DNA of 64,000 nt, taken from the NCBI GenBank assembly GCA_037013495.1, contig CM072806.1:5667001-5731000 (forward strand), given 5' to 3'. The notes under the pieces were generated by a model, which worked only from the letters and a program-made list of their open reading frames with translations, ran no database searches and was not told the origin of the DNA. The translations under genes and the position numbers were made by a program. The first letter of the stretch is position 1, and the number at the start of each line of letters is the position of its first letter. Shown piece by piece: positions 27,864-38,000 of this stretch. Source of the stretch: Hippophae tibetana (lineage: Eukaryota > Streptophyta > Magnoliopsida > Rosales > Elaeagnaceae).

Positions 27864-29747
27864 TGATGAGCGAAAACCGGCATCGCCGATTCTTGCTAAT
27901 ACTTTGGTTTTAATATTTATAAAACTCTCGCAAGTGCAAAGATCATTTCGAAGAAAATGATAAGTATACTCCCAAGGTCGATCTAAGGAAGGAATGTATG
28001 TGGTTTTTAATTTATTATTCAAACTTTTAAAAACGAAATTAAATCCTAAACATCCTGTCACGAGATTTTGGGGTTTTGTGTTTCTAATCTAATAACATAA
28101 AATTAAACATAGATTCAATAAACATTCATGCAAATTTTATCATTTATAATGGCGGAGTATTTATGGATATAATAACTAAGTTAATTATGCTTGCTCATAT
28201 TATTTAGGTTATTAAAGATATGAATTGATATTTATTAATTCTCCCTTTTTTGTATGAAAACCACCTTTGGTGGGTTTAGATATTCTTTGTTAACTAAACA
28301 AATCAATTAACACCTATGGGTGGGGTTGATAACTAATATGCTTAATTAAATTAATTCTTTTTTCTAAGAGATTGAAAATGAATCATTTAAATGCCACCTT
28401 TGGTGGGGTTAGACAGTTTAAACTTTATTCAAGGTATACAAATTAAACCTAAGAATTTAGTTATCCGAGTACTAACTTTCAAGTTTTAAAACCACTACTG
28501 AAAACATGTTGTCAATACATTTTCAGATAATAATTCTTATAAAAACTTTTGAAATAGAGCTTCACTCTAACTACCGAGCGATTGTACCATCAAATAAAAG
28601 AGCACTACTCTAAATCAGACCGGATAACTAAACCTTAAAATCTAATTTTCAGGTTTAAGTTTGTAATGAAAAATAATATATTTATCTCTAACATTCTTAA
28701 TATAAAATCATGAATAAAAATAAAATCAATTCATTTTAGAGATTTTTACCTATTTAATATTTCGCAAGCATAACAACGTCATTATTACATCATGTTTATT
28801 GACAGCCAGCACAGTTAAATTTAATCACAGACAAATTAAATATAACATGTAAGAATAAAGCATAAAAAATAACTGCAAAGAAAATAAAATCCTTACAGAA
28901 CTTCGACACTATTCCCGTTGCTGAAAAAACTCCAAGCGGAATTTGCACTCTCATTTATTGAATCAAAAAGCTAAAAAATTACATAAACATAACTAGTTCT
29001 TCCCAAAAAGGGAAGAACTCTAAAACTAAGAGAAATTAACTAAGAAAAGCTAAAAACTAAGAAAAACTAAGAAAAACTAAAAATCTAAGAAAAGAGAGAA
29101 AGAAATAGAGAAAATAATGTATTTGGAGGTGTTGAAGGTGTGTTTTGAAGTGAAAGGAAGGAGGTATTTATAGGTGAGGATGGAGAGAAAAAATGAGTAA
29201 AAAAAATGTTAAAAAAATGTAAAAACGCGTAATGGAAATGCTGAGATCATTGATGATGTCAGCATGACGTCATGAGGGTGGCTGCACGTGAAAAATGGGG
29301 CGAAAAGGCATCGGCGCGCGTGGAAGGGGCTGCTGGGCGCGTAGGGTGCGCGCATGAACAGTAGCCGCACGCTGGGGCGTGCGCGGATTGGAAGGCTGGC
29401 GCGCGCGGGTGTGGGCGATGGGGCGTGCGGCTGGGCAATTGGGCGCGAATTTCTTTTTTTTTGACATTTTTGACTTTTTTGACCCATTTTGTCGAATTTT
29501 TTCCATGTTTGTTGACCTTTCCCCATTTATTTATTAATATATTTGTGATGTATTGCTTCAAATATTCCTCTTTGAGTGTTTAAGTTGCGTTTTAAAGTCA
29601 AAATACCTGAAAAATAATAAAAATACCCGTGATTCCGAAAAAGACAAATTTATATAAATATATGATAAAACATATAAATATATATATTTTTAATCAATTA
29701 ATGTGCATAAAATCATGGTTATTTTAGTACTTTTTGAGCACTTATCA
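27864..29747 (-). repeat. 3' LTR of element C
   Basis: A 1.88-kb LTR. Reading on the minus strand it holds a GC-rich segment (about 29280-29450), a CACGTG G-box (29285-29290), TGACGTCA (29265-29272) with a degenerate partner TGATGTCA (29254-29261), and TATAAATA (29165-29172). This is the order of a U3 promoter. Confidence 0.9.
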
Positions 29748-32700
29748 CAACCCCAACCAGCTTCTTGCTAGTCCCTTAGCAAGAGAAGCGATAAAAACTA
29801 AAAATTAAACTATCCTAAATCACTTTCGTGGATTGAAACGGTTGCATTTAGCCTATGCAACAAGCCTTTAAACCCCTAGGTTGCCCTAGTGGACGAGTTT
29901 GAGTCTCGTGAGGGTTTTCAGTAATGATACCCACAAACATTGAATTAAATGTAAAAATAAAAACAATAAAATCAAAAACTAAAATTACAACAAAATTAAT
30001 TTAAGAATAAAAGAAAACAACATATCACAAAAATATCTCATACTTTTTAATCTCCTTTAAGATCATAATTAAAATCTCAAGCATAAATTATTTTAATCTC
30101 TTTAAACAATCATGATTTTATTATAATAATTAGTCGAAAATCATTTTCATATTTCATTTCAAAAATGTATCAATTTAGTTTTACCCAATTTGAGTGTCGT
30201 GAATCAGAATTCGCTTCGACTCTATTCCTCACAAGTCAATACTCTCAAAACAGTGAATCATATGGGTTCAAACACTCATACTAATTTATATGCGAAAGAG
30301 TTGATGTATAGAAATGAACTAATATGTTCGCATATGTATAAAGAATAAAGGCTCAAAGTGTTATTTTAACATTGATCTCATGAAAGGAATCAAATGTATA
30401 AATTATAAAGATATCATATATAAAAATTATTTTCATGCATAAATCAAACTCATTAAGAAAGAATTTCAAGATATATGCTTTTTACAAATGAAGAAATTGC
30501 AATAACTTTTTAGGGAATTACTTCCTATATCTTTCTTTTGTAATTAGCCTGTACTCACAACTTTGTAGGGAATGTGGGTCATAGTGTGTAGATGATACTA
30601 TATATATTTTTTATCTCTCTATTTTTTTCTGTAGATATTTTTCAATATATGTATTTTTTTGGAGAGTCAACCCATGTACAGATTATACATTTTTTTTAGG
30701 ATTTTGATAACTGGTTAATTTTGTGGCTTTTCTGTTTGATCTTGGTTTAGGTAACCCCAGATATGTCTTTTTTGTTTTTGTAGCAGTCATGCATAAATGA
30801 AATATAAGCATATACTATCAATTTCTACTCAAATCATTTAATCTAAGCAAAAATAATAATAAAAAATATATGATACTCTATTAAGATGAGAAAAAATTTA
30901 TACATTCAATGCTAATACCTATAGAGATCATCTAAAAATTTGAATAAATAAGAAATGTGTTTGGAGTAGAAAAAATATATATTTCACTCTGAATAAAAGA
31001 AATTAGGCTCAAATTATATCTTACAAGGGTAGTCTCCACTAAAAAAATTCATAAACACCGATTTTGGGTTTAATATAATTTTCACATTTTATCAAGAAAT
31101 ACTAGTTATGACAAAAACTAACTAATTATCAAAAATAATTACAAAATATTTCATGATATGTTTTCAAAAATTAATCTAAAAGTACAAAAGATTTAACTAT
31201 TTACTTAAATTTGATTTAAAGAAATGATAAATTTTTGTGAGAAAAAATATATATATTTTTTTAATTTTTAAATTGTTAAATCTTTTTTTTTTCTAATTAA
31301 GCATGGTAACTTTTCACCACACCCAACCTAGAACTTACATTGTCTTCAATGTAACAACTGTAAATTAAAGAGAAAAGAGAAGAAATATTACCTATTTCCT
31401 TAGAATGTGTAAGTAGTAATGGAGAAATACAGGTGCATCCATCATATTCATTATTAAAGTGTATACAGACAGATCGTTGTAAACTTCTAACATCTCAACA
31501 AATATTTTTAGTTTTAACAATTTAAAAATTATTAAACTAAAATAAACAATAAAATTAAGTAAATAAAATAAATAACAAAAAATTACCTAAAATGATGGGT
31601 TGCCTCTCATCGAGCGCTTAGTTTAACGTCTTAGCAAGACGTAACTTGGGGATTGCCTTTTAAGTAAACTCATTGTCTCCTCATCATGGAGTCAATCATA
31701 CCTACAAGTAAGACAAGGTTGTCTACCTATACTGTTTCAAACATGCCCTATTGATTTTCAAATTTTTCTGTACCAAAAATTAGGGACATGCTTGAGGGTT
31801 TTAGATAACCCACATCTAGGTGCAAATCAAATAATTAAGGCATCAAAACACGATTGTACCTAGATCAAACAAAGAAACTAACTCTTTAGATTGTAATTAA
31901 AACTTTAAAATTTTAGAGATAGTTTCAGAATTATTTTTTTCAAAGTTAAAATAACATAATCAGTATTAACCAAGAGTGCTCCAAGGAAAGAATGGTGGGG
32001 CAGAGGCTCCTTAAAAACCATCCTCCTAGACAGAACAACGTTCCCAAGAAAGACTAGTGGCACAAAGGTTTCCAAGAGCTAGTCTCCTAGACAGAACTCT
32101 CTTAGATATTTACTTTTCATGCTATTAAAATTAAGTTAATTAAGTTCAGTTAAGTAAAAATCTAAGTTAATTAAGTTAAGTTAATTTAAAAAGGTAAGTT
32201 AGTTAAGTCAAAAAAAAATCTAAGTTAATTAAAAAGCTAAGTTAATTAAGTTAATTTAAGTAAAAATCTAAGTTAAAATCTAAGTTAATTAAGTTAAGTT
32301 AAAAAAAATCTAAGTTAATTAAGTTAGGTTAATTAAAAATCTAGGTTAATTAATTTAGTAAAAATCAAAGTTAATTAAGTTAATGAAAAATCTAAGTTAA
32401 TTAAGTTAGGTAAAAATTAAGAGAAAATAATAATAATAATAAAAATAAAAATAAAAATAAATTAAAATTGAAATAAAATAAAATAAAATAAAATAAAATA
32501 AACTAAAATAAAATTGAAAAAGGTAAAGGAAAATAAAATAAAAATAAAAATTGATTTTTTTTATTCATTTTTATTATTATTTAAAAAATAAAAAAATAAA
32601 TAAAGTTAAGATTTTAAATAAAAACTTAAAATTAAATGAAAATTAAAAATTAAGTTTTTTATTTTTTTTTTCAATTTTTTTTTTATTTTTTTTACTATTT

Positions 32701-33203
32701 ATGAATGGTAATTTTATTTTGCTATCTACACTATAAATTTTATTTATTTATTTCAACTTAAAATTTTTGAATTTTTTTTTACTTTTTACTTTTTTTTTAG
32801 AACGGTAATTTTATTTTACTATTCATACTATATTATTTCTTATTAACTTAAAAAAAATTGAAATTTTTAATTTTTAATTTTTTTTACTATTAATGAACGA
32901 TAATTTTATTTGACTATTTACACTATACTATTTATTTTGTATCTTAAATTTTTTTTATGTTTTTAAGTTTTTAATTTTTTTTATTACTATTCATGAACGG
33001 TAAAATTTTTTTACTTCAAATTTCAAATTTCTAAATTATTTTACTAAAAAAAATATTTTTTTTTATTTTTTTTATTTCTTATGAAATTTGAAATTTGATT
33101 ATTATTATTTTTTATTAAAACAAAAAAAAAATCACAATTATTTACAGCACAAAAATGTTTTTAAAATTTTGATAAATAATTTAAAAAATGCTATTCCTTC
33201 CCT
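29748..33203 (-). other. Non-coding interior of element C
   Basis: No gag or pol motif is found on either strand. It contains an ACGTCTT-agc-AAGACGT hairpin (31626-31642) within a block that reads GAGAGGCAACCCA on the minus strand, an imperfect 65-70 bp direct repeat (about 31975-32095, each copy ending CTCCTAGACAGAAC), AGTTAATTA-rich minisatellite DNA (32110-32410), AAAAT-type simple repeats (32430-32560), and four roughly 100-bp spaced copies of an ACTATTnATGAACGGTAAT-like motif (32690-33010). Confidence 0.7.
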
Positions 33204-33292
33204 GGCAACGGCGCCAAAAACTTGATGACCAAATCCCCGGCAACGGCGCCAAAAAATTGATGACCAAATCCCCGACAACGGCGCCAAAAACT
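33204..33292 (-). repeat. 35-bp tandem triplication of the tRNA-Asp primer-binding site
   Basis: GGCAACGGCGCCAAAAA-type units start at 33204, 33239 and 33274 (35-bp period) and are joined by TGATGACCAAATCCCC. The third copy touches the LTR. Each unit carries the tRNA-Asp 3' complement plus a short TGATGA resembling the LTR tip. Elements of this kind normally have a single primer site here. Confidence 0.9.
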
Positions 33293-34719
33293 TGATGAGC
33301 GAAAACCGGCATCGCCGATTCTTGCCAATACTTTAGTTTTAATATTTATAAAATTCTCGCAAGTGCACGAATCATTTGAAAGAAAATGATAAGTATACTC
33401 TCAAGGTCGATCTAAAGAATGTATGTGGTTTTTAATTTATTTTCAAACTTTTAAAAACGAAATTAAATCCTAAACATCCTGTCACGATATTTTGGGGTTT
33501 TGTGTTTCTAATCTAATAACATAAAATTAAACATAGATTCAATAAACATTCATGTAAATTTTATCATTTATAATGGCGGAGTATGTATGGATATAATAAC
33601 TAAGTTAATTATTTTTGCTCATATTATTTAGGTTATTAAAGATATGAATTGATATTTATTGATTCTCTCTTTTTTGTATGAATAACACCTTTGGTGGGGT
33701 TAGATATTCTTTGTTAACTAAACAAATCAATTAACACCTACGGGTGGGGTTGATAACTAATATGCTTAATTAAATTAATTCCTTTTTCTAAGAGATTGAA
33801 AATGAACCATTTAAATGCCACATTTGGTGGGGTTAGAGAGTTTAAACTTTATTCAAGTTTTAAAACCACTACTGAAAACATGTTGTCAATACATTTTCAG
33901 ATAATAATTCTTATAAAAACTTTTGAAATAGAGCTTCACTCTAACTACTGGGCGATTGTACCATCAAATAAAAGAGCACTACTCTAAATCAGACCGGATA
34001 ACTAAACCTTAAAATCTAATTTTCAGGTTTAAGTTTGTAATGAAAAATAATATATTTCTCTATAACATTCTTAATATAAAATCATGAATAATGTATTTGG
34101 AGGTGTTGAAGGTGTGTTTTGAAGTGAAGGGAAGGGGGTATTTATAGGTGAGGATGGAGAGAAAAAATGAGTAAAAAAATGTAAAAACGCGTAAACGAAA
34201 TGCTGAGGTCATTGATGACGTCAGCATGACGTCATGGGGTGGCTGCACGTGAAAAATGGGGCGAAAAAGCGTCGGCGTGTGCAGAAGGGGCTGCTGGGCA
34301 CGCGCGTGAGGCTGTCGCTGCACGCAGCAGCGCGCGCGTGAACAGTAGCCGCGCGCTGGGGCACGCGCGGATTGGAAGGCTAGCGCGCGCTGGGGCGTGC
34401 GGTTGGGCAACTGGGCCCGATTTTCTCCTTTTTGACATTTTTGACCTTTTTGACCCATTTTGTCTAATTTTTCCATGTTTGTTGACATTTCCCCATTTAT
34501 TTATTAATATATTTGTGATGTATTGCTTCAAGTATTCATTTTTGAGTCTTTAAGTTGCGTTTTTAAGCCAAAATACCTGAAAAACAATAAAAATACTCCT
34601 GATTCCGAAAAAGAGAAATTTATATAAATATATGATAAAACATATAAATATATATATATTTTTAATTAATTAATGTGAATAAAATCATGGTTATTTTAGT
34701 GCTTTTTGAGCACTCATCA
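33293..34719 (-). repeat. 5' LTR of element C
   Basis: A 1.43-kb LTR with the same promoter elements as its partner: G-box at 34246-34251, two intact TGACGTCA palindromes (34216-34223 and 34227-34234), and TATAAATA (minus) at 34139-34146. It lies next to the tRNA-Asp primer site. Confidence 0.9.
34139..34251 (-). promoter_or_regulatory. LTR promoter with paired TGACGTCA sites, G-box and TATA box
   Basis: On the minus strand the order is CACGTG, then two perfect TGACGTCA palindromes whose starts are 11 bp apart, then TATAAATA about 70 bp further on. TGACG pairs are the core of as-1/ocs-type elements bound by TGA-class bZIP factors, which answer to salicylate, auxin and stress. Regulation of this LTR by such factors is inferred, not shown. 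Confidence 0.6.
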
Positions 34720-34724
34720 GTGGG

Positions 34725-35106
34725 GTGATGGGCTTGGGCTGATAGGCTTGGGCTGGTTAGGGCTGATTAGGGAAGAACTTAAAACTGAAAAGGAAAAAAA
34801 ATAATTCAAAACTGAACAGCGCAATGCAAGAGATGTGCGGACTCACAGAGAATGCAGGGGTAAAGTTGGACGGCGCGCAGGGGTGTGCGAGCTGGTGCGC
34901 AGGGCTGGACGGTGCAGGGTAGGACGACACATGGTTGGTCGACACGGGCTGAACGGCGCGGGTTGGATGTCACGGACTGGACGACGAATCTGCAACTACG
35001 ACGCGAACTGAACAGTGCGAGAATGTTAACGATACTGCATAAAAAACTGGTGACGACACTGCTGCTCAAAAACCAGTAAGAATTTTTTTTTCTTATTCTG
35101 ATTCCA
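34725..35106 (-). other. 5' leader and primer site of element B
   Basis: Sequence between the 5' LTR of B and the insertion point of C. It is GC-richer than the surroundings, with short GGGCTGAT-like and CGACACGG-like repeats. The primer site is at 35095-35106. No coding sequence is expected here. Confidence 0.75.
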
Positions 35107-35293
35107 AATTGAATATATTGGAAATATATTTACAATTACATTATACAATGAATACTAATACATATTTAAATAAAAAAAATAAGAATCTGCTTTCTACAAA
35201 AGTATTTTTTAGAAAAAGTATATTGTATATTAGTTGCACTAATATACAGCTGATAAAATATACAATTAATATATTATTAATAATTTATTAACA
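35107..35293 (-). repeat. 5' LTR of element B
   Basis: It pairs with 23303-23478 and is followed directly by the TGATA duplication at 35294-35298. The minus-strand primer site begins at the very next base inside. Confidence 0.88.
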
Positions 35294-35298
35294 TGATA

Positions 35299-37250
35299 TT
35301 TATTAAAAAAGAAGAAGGAATTATATGAATATTATGTTTAAAAGAAATGAAAGCGACAAATGCAAAAAAGGGCAGAGAAACAGAGAGGTATTAAATGAAA
35401 AAGAATAGGACGTAGTAGTACAAATTAATCTCAGTAAAGACACTGAGATAACTCTTCACACTGCTTATCACATGAGCCTTGAAATTCTTAGCTTTATACT
35501 GAATGCACTACCAAATAAAGAGTAAATTTGAAAAAAAATATTATTTAATTACTTTATTTTTTTCGTTTATATGATTAATTATTTTTAATCTAATTTTTAT
35601 ATTTATTTATATTATTTTGTTAATTTTTTTCTAAACAGTATTATATATTAATAATAGATTTAAAATAATTTAAATAATTAAGTGATATATTTAAAATAAA
35701 TATAAAAATTAAATATTACAATGAAGATAAAAATTTAATTTAATAATATTTTTTTATAAATTTATTATAAATTCAAGTTTAGCTATAACCTATTAATCAT
35801 GATTTCTTCCCATCATTATACTTTCAGAATGCTTCTGCCTCTTTCAGGAGCATGCACACTATTTGTAATGAATTATTTTATAATAATAATTAATATAAAA
35901 ATTATTTATTAATCAAAATAATTAAAATTGTTTTTATTAACTTATCTTTATCTACCATATAACTTGTAAATATATCTTTTTCATGTTCATATCATTAGCT
36001 ATTTTTCTATTCAATATCCAAAAATTAAAAGTACCTATTGATATTAATGAGAATAATATTATATATATTAAATTATTATTACATACATCAAGATATTAAT
36101 ATTCAAGTAATTGTTAAATTAAAAATTAAAATATCAATATAATTGTTAGACCAATTACGAATAGGCAACTAATTATAAGGTAAAATTTAATTCGCATAAA
36201 ATTGTAATAAAAATTATTTTATAAGTTTTAGGGTTTTGCAATGGTTACTAAATTTTTTCACATTTAATATTTTTTTCTCTTTTTTTTTTTATAATTTAGA
36301 CATATTACTTTTTAACTTTCACCTTTTGGTCTCTTATTTTTTTCTTCTTACGATCTAGTACATTTGTATTTTAAATTTTATACTTTCATCTGCTTACTTT
36401 TTTCTTATAATTTTGTTACTATCTTTAGTTTTAATTTTTACATTTTGGTTTTCTTTTTTTATACTTTTGAAATTCATTATTGATCATAAAATATGGATTA
36501 ATTGTATTAAAAAGGTAAAGTGATTAAATTATTAAAAACATAGATACTAAATTTTGAAAAATAAAAATAAATAGATTAATTTATAAAAAATAATAATAAA
36601 TTGATCAAGGTTAGAATGTTAACAAAATTATTTATATAGCTTATTCTATGATAATATATGGGTTAATCTAAGTGCATAAATCATAAGTAACTTTGTTTAA
36701 GTCTAGTTGGACAACAAATGAATCGTGCATGAAATTATCATAATTTTGACAATCTTTAATAATAATACCTACTTATAATTTATAATTTTTTATTTTTTTA
36801 TAAAACTTTTTCCTATGTGATTTTTAGTTAAAAAAAATAAAAAACCATCTATAATTTTTATCAAAATGCTTTCTAATTTTTGGTTTCTCTCCTCAAAAAT
36901 TTGGATAATTAATATTTTTGTTTTGTTTTATATTTCAATCATATATTTTTAAAATTTATCCATAAAAAATCACAAGACTTATTTACCATTTACATATAAT
37001 GTTTTGTAAATATTAAAAAAATTGATTATATTTTTAGTGATTTATGTATCACTTAATATTTTATAATTAATTCATAAAAATAAAAATTATTATCAAGCAG
37101 ATTAAAAGATCACTTACAATTATTGTTGAGAAAATTCGATAACTTATTACTGGCCATTAATCTTCACGATTTTCATATAAGTGTATTATTAATATGAAAA
37201 CTCTAATTATATTTTTTTCTACTCCTAACTCGATATGAGGTATATTGGTG
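35299..37250. other. AT-rich intergenic DNA
   Basis: No gene or bounded element seen. AT-rich with poly-T and poly-A tracts. Sequence right of about 37250 begins to look like copia gag on the minus strand. Confidence 0.55.
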
Positions 37251-37410
37251 TTAGTTAATTTCTAGCCTTTCAAGGATTGTGATTGTTTGTTAGACTTGGA
37301 AGTCGTTGAGATTTGGAATTTTGAAGCAAGAAATCATGCATATTGTAACTAGGTAGTGATTTAGGTGAGTTACTAGATTATCTAAATGTCAATGCATTCA
37401 TATTTGATAT

Positions 37411-37608
37411 TCTTAAAGATGATTAGTTTTTGTATTAGGTGTGTATTAGGTATGTATTAGGTGTCTAACACTAGGTGAATATATTAGTTATGTATTAGAT
37501 GTCTTAGTTATGTATTAAGTGTATGTCACCTAAGATTTGTCTCTAACTTTGTATATAAATAGGTAGTGTTTTTGAATGAAAATATGAGAGTGAATTTTGA
37601 GTTTTACA
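37411..37608 (+). repeat. 5' LTR of element D
   Basis: Aligned to 41632-41816 over its whole length. It carries an extra copy of a short TGTATTAGGT-type repeat and the TATATAAATA box near 37553. Confidence 0.88.
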
Positions 37609-37760
37609 TGATATCTGAGCATTTGAGTTACAAAATTTGGGAATTTTTTTTCCGTTCAAATTAGAGGCTGATTTTGGGTAAACACAAATTAGGATTTAGT
37701 GCATTTTTGAGTTCCAACTCAGAACACCCTTTTAGAGTGCACATTTTTTCTCACCACCGA

Positions 37761-38000
37761 CACAAGGAGAACGACCAGCCGCCGACCAGTCAAACTCCGA
37801 AGTCTGGTCACCAGACGAGGCGCGAGTAAACCACACGTACCATCGCGACTTTTTGTCAACTTTCCATGTGTCTCAACGTCGGCACAGGGAGGAAGACCAT
37901 CCCCGATCGACCAAACCCCGAAGTCTGGTCACCAGACGAGCCGCGAGTGAGCCACACGCGCCACCGCGAATTTCTATCATCTTTTCACGCGCCGGTGCGT
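37761..38000 (+). repeat. GC-rich 121-bp tandem duplication in the leader of D
   Basis: AAGTCTGGTCACCAGACGAG occurs at 37800 and 37921 with related flanks (CACACG, CCnTCGCGA or CCACCGCGA) in both copies, giving a 121-bp period. The core TCTGGTCACCAGA is itself a palindrome. The segment stands out by its GC content. Confidence 0.8.

Larger units (their letters stand above)
27864..34719 (-). mobile_element. Element C: non-autonomous LTR retrotransposon (LARD-like) nested in B
   Basis: Two long LTRs (27864-29747 and 33293-34719) share TGATGAG...TCA ends and are flanked by the 5-bp target duplication GTGGG (27859-27863 and 34720-34724). The minus strand next to the 33293 end reads TGGCGCCGTTGCC, complementary to the 3' end of plant tRNA-Asp, so the element runs on the minus strand. 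A purine-rich GGTTGGGGTTG abuts the 3' LTR. The 3.5-kb interior (29748-33292) has no recognisable gag or pol, only repeats and AT-rich sequence. Primer type and non-coding motifs suggest a Ty3/gypsy (Athila/Tat-like) relative moved by another element's enzymes; that lineage is inferred. LTR mismatch is about 5 per cent over the first roughly 390 aligned bases by eye, making it the younger partner of the nest. The two LTRs differ in length by about 450 bp. Confidence 0.9.
23303..35293 (-). mobile_element. Element B: Ty1/copia LTR retrotransposon, interrupted by element C
   Basis: A minus-strand copia fossil. The 3' LTR is 23303-23478 and the 5' LTR 35107-35293, flanked by the 5-bp target duplication TGATA (23298-23302 and 35294-35298). 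The minus strand reads TGGAATCAGAAT immediately inside the 5' LTR (35095-35106), a degraded Met-tRNA primer site, and a purine tract abuts the 3' LTR. Parts: leader 34725-35094 and 27795-27858, gag from about 27794 to 27050, protease near 26550-26744 (WIIDSGAYDHM), integrase about 25500-26490, reverse transcriptase about 24200-25320 (RLVAKGFTQ), RNase H about 23634-23936. It is broken, with roughly eight or more breaks. Its LTRs differ by about 10 per cent plus rearrangement by eye, so it is older than C, as the nesting requires. Confidence 0.93.

Noticed and set aside
29209-29561. Overlapping Arg/Ala/Pro-rich open frames
   Set aside because: They lie in the GC-rich promoter part of an LTR, where few stops occur by composition. 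The same happens at 34060-34553 in the partner LTR.
33204-33292. tRNA-Asp gene
   Set aside because: Only the 3' terminal part of tRNA-Asp is matched, three times, with no D or anticodon arm. It is the primer-binding site of an LTR element.
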